A stretch of DNA of 64,000 nt from Escherichia whittamii. GTDB lineage: Bacteria > Pseudomonadota > Gammaproteobacteria > Enterobacterales > Enterobacteriaceae. Location of the stretch: contig NZ_JACSQI010000004.1 in the NCBI RefSeq assembly GCF_014836715.1, positions 186,001 through 250,000 of the forward strand. Reading direction: 5' to 3'. Below, piece by piece: positions 9,127-17,145 of this stretch. The first letter of the stretch is position 1. The number at the start of each line of letters is the position of its first letter. The notes under the pieces were generated by a model. It saw only the letters and a list, made by a program, of their open reading frames with translations. It ran no database searches and was not told the origin of the DNA. The position numbers were made by a program, and so were the translations under genes.

Positions 9127-10204
9127 GCCCGACAGGTTAATCACTTTTCCTGCCGATGATCCGCATCTGGTGAAACTGCTGCAGAATGGTACGAAATCGT
9201 ACCTCGCAAAAGCAGGCGATCATCGGTATGCGGACGGATGGGCATTCACGAAAATGTTGGCACTGATTATCGCCTGCCTATTCTGTTATTTACTGGCGTT
9301 GTCTCAGAGTCAGTGGGAACTGTATCTGTTGTGGTATCTGGCGATGATGTTTTGCGCCATGCTGTTAGCAGTCAATGTGGTGCATGACGCGTCGCACGAT
9401 GCATTTTTGCGCGGTAAAAAAGCCAATGCCTGGCTTAATCGGTTAGTTGCTTTTCCGATGGGGCTTGATCCTGACTGCTGGCGGGTACGCCACGTTCGCT
9501 TCCATCACGGTTTTACTAATATTGAATTTTACGATCCTGACACTGCAGAAAATGGCATTCTTCGCCAGACCCCGTGGCAACGGTGGCGACCTTTTATGCG
9601 CCAGCAACATCGCTACTGGCCGTTGGTCGCGGCGCTCACCTTTCCCTGGTATATCTGGGTGGTGGACTGGCTCGATCGCGCAGGGTTTACCCCGGTAACG
9701 CGGCATCTGGCCCTGCGAGGCTTTGCTGGCTGGGGGTATTTCTTAGCCGGGAAACTGGCGCATTGTGTGCTCTGTCTGATACTTCCCTGGCTTTTGTCTG
9801 AATTTAGTTTTATGACCATCCTGCTGACTTACCTGTTTAGCCAGCTGCTGGCGTCACTGATCTTTGTGATGTTGATTATCGGAACGCACTGGGCGAAGGG
9901 GCATACGCAGTTACCGCCAGAAGAGGGCAAAATGGCCGTGGGCAGGCTGACACATACCTTCGCCACCACCTTTGACTGGACACCGCAACCTGCATGGCTT
10001 GGCTACTGGCTGGGCGGGATTAATTTGCATCTTACCCATCATCTTTTTCCTCACTGGCATCATCGCCATTATCCGGCGTTAAGCCGCATTGTTGCGCAAA
10101 TCGCCAGCCAGCAAGGTCTGGATTATCAATTGTTGACGTTAGCGGATTTATTGGGGCTACAGCAGCAGTTTTTGCGGAAAATGGGTGAGAAAACGATAGA
10201 TTGA
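9113..10204 (+). CDS. Membrane fatty acid desaturase
   Basis: A 363-residue membrane desaturase, last gene of the cluster. The three histidine boxes are HDASH (91-95), HVRFHH (127-132) and HLTHH (306-310), with paired hydrophobic segments at about 45-90 and 205-257. E. coli normally makes unsaturated fatty acids anaerobically through FabA/FabB and has no such oxygen-dependent desaturase in K-12, so this adds a new chemical capability. The start follows TAAGGAAA and overlaps the hydroxylase gene by 14 bp. The stop is 16 bp from the 3' end of the convergent tRNA-Tyr gene, with no terminator between. Confidence 0.85.
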   Translation: MNLFKPDRLITFPADDPHLVKLLQNGTKSYLAKAGDHRYADGWAFTKMLALIIACLFCYLLALSQSQWELYLLWYLAMMFCAMLLAVNVVHDASHDAFLRGKKANAWLNRLVAFPMGLDPDCWRVRHVRFHHGFTNIEFYDPDTAENGILRQTPWQRWRPFMRQQHRYWPLVAALTFPWYIWVVDWLDRAGFTPVTRHLALRGFAGWGYFLAGKLAHCVLCLILPWLLSEFSFMTILLTYLFSQLLASLIFVMLIIGTHWAKGHTQLPPEEGKMAVGRLTHTFATTFDWTPQPAWLGYWLGGINLHLTHHLFPHWHHRHYPALSRIVAQIASQQGLDYQLLTLADLLGLQQQFLRKMGEKTID

Positions 10205-10220
10205 GAATGGAATTAAGTGA

Positions 10221-10305
<85 letters not shown>

Positions 10306-10356
10306 ACGGGGTAATGCTTTTTTACTGGCCTGCTCCCTCACTGGGAAGCGGGGCGC

Positions 10357-10384
10357 ATCATATCAAATGACACGCCGCTGTAAA
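10357..10384 (-). promoter_or_regulatory. tyrT-type stable RNA promoter
   Basis: On the minus strand, -35 TTTACA (10379-10384) and -10 TATGAT (10357-10362), 16 bp apart, followed by the GC-rich discriminator GCGCCCCGC. This agrees with the well-known E. coli tyrT promoter, which is under stringent control and activated by Fis from upstream sites. Confidence 0.9.
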
Positions 10385-10396
10385 GTGTTACGTTGA

Positions 10397-10451
10397 GAAA
10401 AATGAACTGGTTGCATAATTTTCATCCGCAACGGATTAAAGGCAACCAGTT
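10397..10451 (-). terminator. Terminator downstream of purU
   Basis: Perfect 10-bp inverted repeat AACTGGTTGC (10405-10414) / GCAACCAGTT (10442-10451), followed on the minus strand by CATTTTTCTC. It lies 15 bp past the purU stop and also overlaps the upstream region of the tyrT promoter. Confidence 0.75.
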
Positions 10452-10465
10452 ATTTTTGTTGGCGA

Positions 10466-11308
10466 TTAAAGAATAATCGTTCGGTTGCCGTAAACAAAGA
10501 CGCGTTGGGCCAAAACCTGGTAAAGCGCGCGGCTTAATACGTTTTTCTCGACGTCACGACCTGCGCGCATCATATCTTCGGCAGTGTAAGTGTGATCCAC
10601 ATGAATGACATCCTGCATGATGATTGGGCCTTCATCCAGATTGTCATTTACATAGTGTGCCGTTGCGCCAATAATCTTCACGCCGCGTTCATAAGCCTGA
10701 TGATAGGGACGTGCGCCGATAAACGCTGGCAGGAATGAATGGTGAATATTGATAATTTTGTTCGGGAAACGAGCGACAAACTCCGGCGTCAATACCCGCA
10801 TATATTTCGCCAGCACCACATAATCAGGTTGATGCGCTTCAATGGCGTCCGCCATCTTCTGATCGTGCTCGTTGCGGCTTAACCCTTCATGGCTCACCAA
10901 TTCAAACGGTATATCAAAACGTTCTACCAATGGACGCAGGGTATCGTGGTTACCAATAACCGCCGCGATTTCAACATCCAGTCCACCGTAGTTGGCTTTC
11001 ATCAGCAGATCGCCCAGGCAATGCGCTTCTTTGGTCACCAGAATGACTATTCGGCGACGACCGGCAGGATTCAGTTCACGCACTGAACCTTCCGGCAACG
11101 CACCGTCGAGATCTGCCAGCAGGGTGGCATCATTAAAAATGCCTTCCAGCTCCGTGCGCATAAAAAAGCGCCCGGTACGATGGTCCACAAATTCATTGTT
11201 CTGCACGATGTTTAACTCGTGCTTGTAGCAAATATTAGTAATACGCGCGATCAGACCTTTTTGATCCGGGCAAATAGTACGCAGAACTTTACGTTGGAGT
11301 GAATGCAT
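10466..11308 (-). CDS. purU: PurU, formyltetrahydrofolate deformylase
   Basis: A 280-residue enzyme that hydrolyses 10-formyl-THF to formate and THF, supplying formate for PurT and balancing one-carbon pools. It has an N-terminal ACT-type regulatory domain (about 1-85) and a formyltransferase-like domain with Asn187, His189 and Asp225 as the expected catalytic residues. Full length compared with K-12. Known to be activated by methionine and inhibited by glycine. It is transcribed away from ychJ's 3' side in the same direction and ends at a strong hairpin. Confidence 0.96.
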   Translation of the reverse strand: MHSLQRKVLRTICPDQKGLIARITNICYKHELNIVQNNEFVDHRTGRFFMRTELEGIFNDATLLADLDGALPEGSVRELNPAGRRRIVILVTKEAHCLGDLLMKANYGGLDVEIAAVIGNHDTLRPLVERFDIPFELVSHEGLSRNEHDQKMADAIEAHQPDYVVLAKYMRVLTPEFVARFPNKIINIHHSFLPAFIGARPYHQAYERGVKIIGATAHYVNDNLDEGPIIMQDVIHVDHTYTAEDMMRAGRDVEKNVLSRALYQVLAQRVFVYGNRTIIL

Positions 11309-11357
11309 TGCTGGAAAAACCTTGTTGAGAGTGTTTGCTAAACCGTACCGTCAACCT

Positions 11358-11816
11358 TTATTGGCCGCAGCACTTTTTAAATTTTTTACCTGAACCACAA
11401 GGGCAGGGATCGTTGCGACCAAACTGCGGACGTGTACCATCAATATAGTACCACTGGCCGTTTTCTTTCAAAAATCGTGAACGCTCAATAATCGCTCCTG
11501 ATTTACCCTTCTCAGTAAAACGAGCGACAAAACTGACATATCCTACGTCGTCACCTTCGTGATATGAACGCTCAAATACGGTCAGCCCTAACCATTCGGT
11601 ATGCGCAAATCCGGCAATTAATTCAGCACGTAACGCCGGGGCGCCACAGGACGGATGCCAGGTTTTAATTAAATAATCTGCGTCGTGCATCACAAAAGCG
11701 CAGTAACGCGAACGCATAAGACGTTCGGGATCTGGAGCAACCTTTTCACCAGACACATAAGGGTGGCAACATAGGCTATACTCGACAGCACTACCACAGG
11801 GACAAAGCTTAGACAC
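11358..11816 (-). CDS. ychJ: YchJ, SEC-C motif protein (UPF0225)
   Basis: A 152-residue cytoplasmic protein with cysteine-rich SEC-C-type zinc motifs at both ends: [14 protein letters not shown] at the N terminus and [14 protein letters not shown] at the C terminus. Between them is a cystatin-like NTF2-type domain. The GTG at 11816 gives the usual length and an N terminus MSKLCPCG; an upstream ATG would add seven unlikely residues. The biochemical function is not established in the family as far as I know. Confidence 0.9.
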   Translation of the reverse strand: MSKLCPCGSAVEYSLCCHPYVSGEKVAPDPERLMRSRYCAFVMHDADYLIKTWHPSCGAPALRAELIAGFAHTEWLGLTVFERSYHEGDDVGYVSFVARFTEKGKSGAIIERSRFLKENGQWYYIDGTRPQFGRNDPCPCGSGKKFKKCCGQ

Positions 11817-11928
11817 AAATAATCTCCCTGGAAACAATAACGGCGTTTTAACCGCCGGAGTAGCACTATGTTAACCGAGCGGTAGCGATGTGGCTACGGC
11901 TGCATTCCAGGGGACGCTTTCAGGAACA

Positions 11929-12840
11929 ATGAGAAAAGTAAAAATAGGGCTGGCGCTGGGATCCGGTGCGGCACGAGGATGGTCGCATATTGGCGTCATT
12001 AACGCGCTTAAAAAAATGGGCATTGAAATTGATATCGTCGCAGGATGTTCAATTGGTTCGCTGGTAGGCGCAGCCTATGCATGTGATCGATTACCTGCCC
12101 TGGAAGAGTGGGTTACCTCTTTTAGCTATTGGGATGTTTTACGACTGATGGACCTCTCCTGGCAGCGCGGTGGGCTGCTGCGCGGTGAGCGTGTGTTCAA
12201 TCGGTATCGTGAAATAATGCCGGAAACAGAAATCGAAAATTGCTCACGCCGCTTTGCTGCTGTCGCCACCAACTTAAGCACAGGGCGCGAATTATGGTTT
12301 ACCGAAGGCGATCTCCATCTTGCTATTCGCGCATCATGTAGTATTCCGGGCCTGATGGCGCCTGTCGCGCATAACGGCTACTGGCTTGTTGATGGCGCAG
12401 TCGTTAATCCCATTCCTATTTCTCTTACTCGTGCATTGGGCGCAGATATCGTAATTGCGGTTGATCTCCAGCACGACGCTCACTTAATGCAGCAAGATCT
12501 TCTTTCATTTAATGTCAGTGCTGAAAATGGCGAGAGTGAAGATGATCTACCCTGGCATGCGCGGCTGAAAGAGCGACTAAGTAGTATTACTGCGCGTCGA
12601 AGCGTCACGGCACCGACAGCAACAGAAATTATGACTACTTCTATTCAGGTATTGGAAAACCGCCTTAAAAGAAACCGTATGGCAGGGGACCCGCCTGATA
12701 TTCTGATTCAACCCGTTTGCCCACAGATTTCCACGCTCGATTTTCATCGTGCGCAGGCTGCCATTTCGGCAGGACAATTGGCGGTAGAGAAGAAAATGGA
12801 TGAACTTTTACCGCTAGTTCGAACTAACGTTTTGACCTGA
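11929..12840 (+). CDS. rssA: RssA, patatin-like (NTE family) protein
   Basis: A 303-residue patatin-type putative serine lipase. The glycine-rich loop GSGAARG (11-17), nucleophile Ser41 in GCSIG and the dyad Asp155 in DGA are all present, so it could be an active esterase. Start ATG 11929 follows CAGGA; an upstream start would add 13 residues. It lies directly upstream of rssB, with which it is co-transcribed in E. coli; its own physiological role is unclear. Confidence 0.92.
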   Translation: MRKVKIGLALGSGAARGWSHIGVINALKKMGIEIDIVAGCSIGSLVGAAYACDRLPALEEWVTSFSYWDVLRLMDLSWQRGGLLRGERVFNRYREIMPETEIENCSRRFAAVATNLSTGRELWFTEGDLHLAIRASCSIPGLMAPVAHNGYWLVDGAVVNPIPISLTRALGADIVIAVDLQHDAHLMQQDLLSFNVSAENGESEDDLPWHARLKERLSSITARRSVTAPTATEIMTTSIQVLENRLKRNRMAGDPPDILIQPVCPQISTLDFHRAQAAISAGQLAVEKKMDELLPLVRTNVLT

Positions 12841-12926
12841 TTTTTTATCTACACTTAAGTTAATTCTGACAGGCACTGATGGCAATAGCATGCCACTATT
12901 GAATAAAGCCAGTCAGGGGAGAGAAC

Positions 12927-13940
12927 ATGACGCAGCCATTGGTCGGAAAACAGATTCTCATAGTTGAAGATGAGGCGGTATTTCGCTCGCTTCTGGATTC
13001 GTGGTTTTCCTCATTGGGAGCGACAACGGTACTGGCGGCTGATGGGGTGGATGCCCTTGAGCTACTGGGAGGTTTCACACCCGACCTAATGATATGTGAT
13101 ATTGCAATGCCGAGAATGAACGGCCTGAAACTATTGGAACATATTCGCAACCGGGGTGACCAAACACCTGTCCTGGTGATTTCCGCTACGGAAAATATGG
13201 CAGATATTGCGAAAGCGTTACGTCTGGGAGTGGAAGATGTTTTACTGAAACCAGTTAAAGATCTCAACCGTCTGCGCGAGATGGTTTTTGCGTGTCTTTA
13301 TCCCAGCATGTTTAATTCGCGCGTAGAGGAAGAAGAACGGCTTTTTCGCGACTGGGATGCGATGGTGGATAATCCCGCTGCGGCTGCTAAATTATTGCAA
13401 GAATTACAGCCGCCGGTTCAGCAGGTGATTTCCCATTGCCGGGTTAATTATCGCCAACTGGTGGCCGTTGATAAACCGGGTCTGGTGCTTGATATTGCAG
13501 CTCTTTCGGAAAACGATCTGGCTTTTTATTGTCTCGATGTAACTCGTGCCGGACATAATGGCGTTCTTGCCGCCTTGTTATTACGTGCGCTGTTTAATGG
13601 GTTATTACAGGAGCAGATTGCTCACCAAAATCAGCGTTTGCCAGAGTTGGGTGCGTTATTGAAGCAGGTAAACCATTTACTGCGGCAGGCCAATCTACCC
13701 GGCCAGTTCCCGCTATTAGTCGGCTATTATCATCGTGAATTAAAAAATCTCATTTTGGTTTCCGCTGGCCTGAATGCGACGTTAAATGCCGGTGAACACC
13801 AGATTCAAATCAGTAATGGTGTTCCGTTAGGAACATTAGGCAACGCCTATTTGAATCAATTGAGCCAGCGATGTGATGCCTGGCAATGCCAAATTTGGGG
13901 AACAGGTGGAAGACTGCGCTTGATGTTGTCTGCAGAATGA
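12927..13940 (+). CDS. rssB: RssB, response regulator adaptor for RpoS degradation
   Basis: A 337-residue protein: receiver domain (about 1-120) with acidic residues Glu14/Asp15, phosphorylation site Asp58 in CDIAMPRMNG and Lys107, followed by a degenerate PP2C-like output domain. It delivers sigma-S to ClpXP and is countered by Ira anti-adaptors. ATG follows AGGGGAG. The gap from rssA is 86 bp. Length equals the K-12 protein. Confidence 0.96.
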   Translation: MTQPLVGKQILIVEDEAVFRSLLDSWFSSLGATTVLAADGVDALELLGGFTPDLMICDIAMPRMNGLKLLEHIRNRGDQTPVLVISATENMADIAKALRLGVEDVLLKPVKDLNRLREMVFACLYPSMFNSRVEEEERLFRDWDAMVDNPAAAAKLLQELQPPVQQVISHCRVNYRQLVAVDKPGLVLDIAALSENDLAFYCLDVTRAGHNGVLAALLLRALFNGLLQEQIAHQNQRLPELGALLKQVNHLLRQANLPGQFPLLVGYYHRELKNLILVSAGLNATLNAGEHQIQISNGVPLGTLGNAYLNQLSQRCDAWQCQIWGTGGRLRLMLSAE

Positions 13941-14141
13941 ACAAACGATTATATGGGATAAAATTGCATTACGCGCTGGTGTCGGCTGGTGGTACTATCG
14001 TCGCCATTCATTTAAGTAATTGTCTTAATTATGTTAACTCGCCTCCTTTTCGGAACCAGGCCTCGTCAGGGTACTGATATACTGGGATGCGACACAGAAA
14101 TATGAACACGTTCAATACACGAACAGTCCAGGAGAATTTAA

Positions 14142-15050
14142 ATGGCTGCCATTAATACGAAAGTCAAAAAAGCCGTTATCCCCGTTGCGGGATTAGGAAC
14201 CAGGATGTTGCCGGCGACGAAAGCCATCCCGAAAGAGATGCTGCCGCTTGTCGATAAGCCATTAATTCAATACGTCGTGAATGAATGTATTGCGGCTGGC
14301 ATTACTGAAATTGTGCTGGTCACTCACTCATCTAAAAACTCTATTGAAAACCATTTCGATACCAGTTTTGAACTGGAAGCAATGCTGGAAAAACGTGTAA
14401 AACGCCAGTTGCTTGATGAGGTGCAGTCCATTTGTCCACCACACGTGACTATTATGCAAGTTCGTCAGGGGCTGGCGAAAGGTTTGGGACACGCAGTATT
14501 GTGTGCCCATCCGGTAGTGGGTGATGAACCTGTGGCTGTTATTTTACCTGACGTTATTCTGGATGAATATGAATCCGATTTATCGCAGGATAACCTTGCA
14601 GAGATGATTCGTCGCTTTGATGAAACTGGCCATAGCCAGATAATGGTGGAGCCTGTTGCTGATGTGACGGCATATGGTGTTGTGGATTGCAAAGGTGTGG
14701 ATTTAGCGCCTGGCGAAAGTGTACCGATGGTCGGCGTGGTAGAAAAACCGAAAGCGGATGTAGCGCCGTCTAATCTTGCTATTGTAGGTCGCTATGTTCT
14801 CAGTGCTGATATTTGGCCGTTGCTGGCCAAAACTCCTCCGGGAGCAGGTGATGAAATTCAGCTTACCGACGCGATTGATATGCTGATCGAAAAAGAAACG
14901 GTTGAAGCCTATCATATGAAAGGGAAGAGCCATGACTGCGGTAATAAATTAGGTTACATGCAGGCCTTCGTTGAATACGGTATTCGTCACAACACACTGG
15001 GCGCTGAATTTAAAGCCTGGCTTGAAGAAGAGATGGGCATTAAGAAGTAA
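14142..15050 (+). CDS. galU: GalU, UTP-glucose-1-phosphate uridylyltransferase
   Basis: A 302-residue nucleotidyltransferase making UDP-glucose for the Leloir pathway, LPS core, osmoregulated glucans and trehalose. The N-terminal signature [12 protein letters not shown] and VEKPKAD motif are present. ATG follows AGGAG. A 200-bp gap follows rssB and holds no convincing gene; a hairpin terminator follows the stop. Confidence 0.97.
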   Translation: MAAINTKVKKAVIPVAGLGTRMLPATKAIPKEMLPLVDKPLIQYVVNECIAAGITEIVLVTHSSKNSIENHFDTSFELEAMLEKRVKRQLLDEVQSICPPHVTIMQVRQGLAKGLGHAVLCAHPVVGDEPVAVILPDVILDEYESDLSQDNLAEMIRRFDETGHSQIMVEPVADVTAYGVVDCKGVDLAPGESVPMVGVVEKPKADVAPSNLAIVGRYVLSADIWPLLAKTPPGAGDEIQLTDAIDMLIEKETVEAYHMKGKSHDCGNKLGYMQAFVEYGIRHNTLGAEFKAWLEEEMGIKK

Positions 15051-15074
15051 CATCCATTGCGATGTTTTCTACGA

Positions 15075-15104
15075 AACGGCATTGAGTGATCAATGCCGTT
15101 TTTT
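15075..15104 (+). terminator. galU rho-independent terminator
   Basis: Stem AACGGCATTG / CAATGCCGTT (15075-15084, 15091-15100) with a 6-nt loop and a T-run TTTTTT immediately after. Confidence 0.9.
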
Positions 15105-15142
15105 ATAGCGTATTCTTATTAAAGAGTCTTAACGCGGACAAT

Positions 15143-15169
15143 AAAAAATCCCGCCAATGGCGGGATTTT
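15143..15169 (-). terminator. hns terminator
   Basis: Stem AAAATCCCGCC / GGCGGGATTTT around a three-base loop, with a T-run on the minus strand (TTTTTTAT). It sits 24 bp past the hns stop and could work in both directions against galU read-through. Confidence 0.88.
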
Positions 15170-15192
15170 AAGCAAACATAATCAAGAAAAGA

Positions 15193-15606
15193 TTATTGCT
15201 TGATCAGGAAATCGTCGAGGGATTTACCTTGCTCATCCATTGCTTTTTTGATCACAGCTGGAGTACGGCCCTGGCCAGTCCAGGTTTTGGTTTCGCCGTT
15301 TTCGTCAACGTAGCTATATTTAGCCGGACGCTGTGCGCGTTTAGCTTTGGTGCCAGATTTAACAGCTGCAATGCTATTCAGCAGTTCGTTCGGGTCAATA
15401 CCGTCAGCGATCAGCATTTCACGATATTGCTGCAGTTTACGAGTACGCTCTTCAACTTCAGCAGCAGCTGCGCTTTCTTCTTCGCGACGTTCGTTAACGA
15501 CAACTTCTAATTTTTCCAGCATTTCTTCCAGCGTTTCAAGTGTACATTCTCTTGCCTGCGCACGAAGAGTACGGATGTTGTTCAGAATTTTAAGTGCTTC
15601 GCTCAT
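15193..15606 (-). CDS. hns: H-NS, nucleoid-structuring protein
   Basis: A 137-residue DNA-bridging global repressor that silences AT-rich and acquired DNA. The N-terminal coiled-coil oligomerisation region (to about residue 83) and the C-terminal DNA-binding domain with the QGR hook (in TGQGRTPAV, about 112-114) are intact. Compared with the K-12 sequence I remember, it differs only in an Ile for Leu near residue 79 (NSIAAVKS). Transcribed convergently with galU from the promoter at 15649-15677. Confidence 0.98.
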   Translation of the reverse strand: MSEALKILNNIRTLRAQARECTLETLEEMLEKLEVVVNERREEESAAAAEVEERTRKLQQYREMLIADGIDPNELLNSIAAVKSGTKAKRAQRPAKYSYVDENGETKTWTGQGRTPAVIKKAMDEQGKSLDDFLIKQ

Positions 15607-15648
15607 TGTAGTAATCTCAAACTTATATTTGGGTGGTTTGTTGAGGTA

Positions 15649-15677
15649 ATAATAGAGCCTTAAATTCAGTTGTGCAA
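15649..15677 (-). promoter_or_regulatory. hns promoter
   Basis: Minus-strand -35 TTGCAC (15672-15677) and -10 TATTAT (15649-15654) with an ideal 17-bp spacer, placing the transcript start about 35-40 nt before the hns ATG. Confidence 0.8.
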
Positions 15678-16207
15678 TAGCCAGGAATGTAAGGAATTCA
15701 AAAATGTTCTTTATTTTGTACCGACAATAAATATCTTTTCATAAAATTAGCCAGAAATGACGTGGCATATAGCCCTATTTACATCGATGCTTTCGCATCA
15801 CTTAAGGTTAAAACTTCCTGATTCATGTCACATTTTATGTGGAGATTAACATGCGCCAGAGCCTTTTCACTCTTGTGTATTAGTCCTGTTTATGAAAATC
15901 CACTATTAAGCGAATGATGAAAAGTAGAACAGTCGCAATAAGTGCAAGGACTTCGTATTGCTCTATCCAGGAGGCCAGCAGGGGTTATTACGTGCGCAAC
16001 AAGTTAAAGATTGTGAATAGTTACCATGAATCATTTACGCGTTTATAACAAGCAAGGCAGTTGCAAAGATAGCTCTGAAGGATTATGCCAGCCATTCGTA
16101 ATGGATGACGAATATACTACTTCTATGCGCACTGTTACGCTGTAAAACTGACGAATTATGATAAACTTCAGCCAACTTTATTTCATATCATTGAGGGCCT
16201 GTGGCTG
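15678..16207. other. hns-tdk intergenic region
   Basis: About 530 bp between the hns promoter and tdk. I see no gene: the longest frame starting with a plausible ribosome site encodes only ten residues (15851, MRQSLFTLVY). The region is fairly AT-rich and should hold upstream control sites for hns (Fis, H-NS and cold-shock regulation are known in E. coli) and the tdk promoter, but I cannot place individual sites with confidence. Confidence 0.5.
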
Positions 16208-16825
16208 ATGGCGCAGCTATATTTCTACTATTCCGCAATGAATGCGGGTAAGTCTACGGCATTGTTGCAATCTTCATACAATTACCAGGAACGCGGTATG
16301 CGCACTGTCGTATATACGGCGGAAATTGATGATCGTTTCGGAGCGGGGAAAGTTAGCTCGCGTATAGGTTTGTCATCTCCTGCAAAATTATTTAACCAAA
16401 ATTCATCATTATTTGATGAGATTCGTGCGGAACACGAACAGCAGACAATTCATTGCGTACTGGTTGATGAATGCCAGTTTTTAACCAGACAACAAGTATA
16501 TGAATTATCGGAGGTTGTAGATCAACTCGATATACCCGTACTTTGTTATGGCTTGCGTACCGATTTTCGCGGTGAATTGTTTGTTGGTAGCCAATACTTA
16601 CTGGCATGGTCAGACAAACTGGTCGAATTAAAAACTATTTGTTTTTGTGGCCGCAAAGCAAGTATGGTGCTACGTCTTGATCTGGCGGGTAGACCTTATA
16701 ACGAAGGTGAGCAGGTGGTTATTGGTGGTAATGAGCGTTATGTCTCGGTTTGCCGTAAACACTATAAAGAAGCGTTAGAGGTCGGCTCTTTGACGGCGAT
16801 TCAGGACAATCATCGGCACGACTAA
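16208..16825 (+). CDS. tdk: Tdk, thymidine kinase
   Basis: A 205-residue type II thymidine kinase that phosphorylates thymidine and deoxyuridine in nucleoside salvage. The P-loop is in NAGKSTAL (about 12-19), catalytic Glu in VDECQF, and a zinc site is formed by CFCG (about 145-148) and CRKH near residue 182-185. Length equals the K-12 enzyme. Feedback inhibition by dTTP is known for the family. Confidence 0.97.
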   Translation: MAQLYFYYSAMNAGKSTALLQSSYNYQERGMRTVVYTAEIDDRFGAGKVSSRIGLSSPAKLFNQNSSLFDEIRAEHEQQTIHCVLVDECQFLTRQQVYELSEVVDQLDIPVLCYGLRTDFRGELFVGSQYLLAWSDKLVELKTICFCGRKASMVLRLDLAGRPYNEGEQVVIGGNERYVSVCRKHYKEALEVGSLTAIQDNHRHD

Positions 16826-16839
16826 TCAGTTTTTCTTTA

Positions 16840-16880
16840 CTGACAGGGTGAATAGGGCGCTTTTATCCTGTCAGTCCGTT
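16840..16880 (+). terminator. Probable tdk terminator
   Basis: Inverted repeat CTGACAGG (16840-16847) / CCTGTCAG (16867-16874) followed by a weak T-tract. The remaining 200 bp to the adhE terminator hold no recognisable feature. Confidence 0.5.
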
Positions 16881-17092
16881 TTACTAACTTCTTCTGAGTC
16901 ATAATCCTTTCTCTATTCTTAATCATCACTCAACGTACCACAGAACGATTTTAGTGCATCGATGCTTAACCACCTGCGACGTAGAGTTGTTTGTCGATTA
17001 TAGTGGTTTGTGCACGTTATCCGTCAGTGCAAACATGATGAATACTAATACAGCTGGATTATTTGAGTTTACATAGCCGTTCTTTGTCTGAA

Positions 17093-17122
17093 ACAAAAAA
17101 ACGGCCCCAGAAGGGACCGTTT
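17093..17122 (-). terminator. adhE terminator
   Basis: Minus-strand stem AAACGGTCCC / GGGGCCGTTT with a short loop and T-run, 24 bp past the adhE stop. Confidence 0.88.
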
Positions 17123-17145
17123 ATGTTGCCAGACAGCGCTACTGA

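Noticed and set aside
13937-14077. 46-codon frame overlapping the rssB stop (ATGA)
   Set aside because: The overlap is tempting, but there is no family match, no terminator, and the sequence reads like intergenic DNA before the galU promoter.
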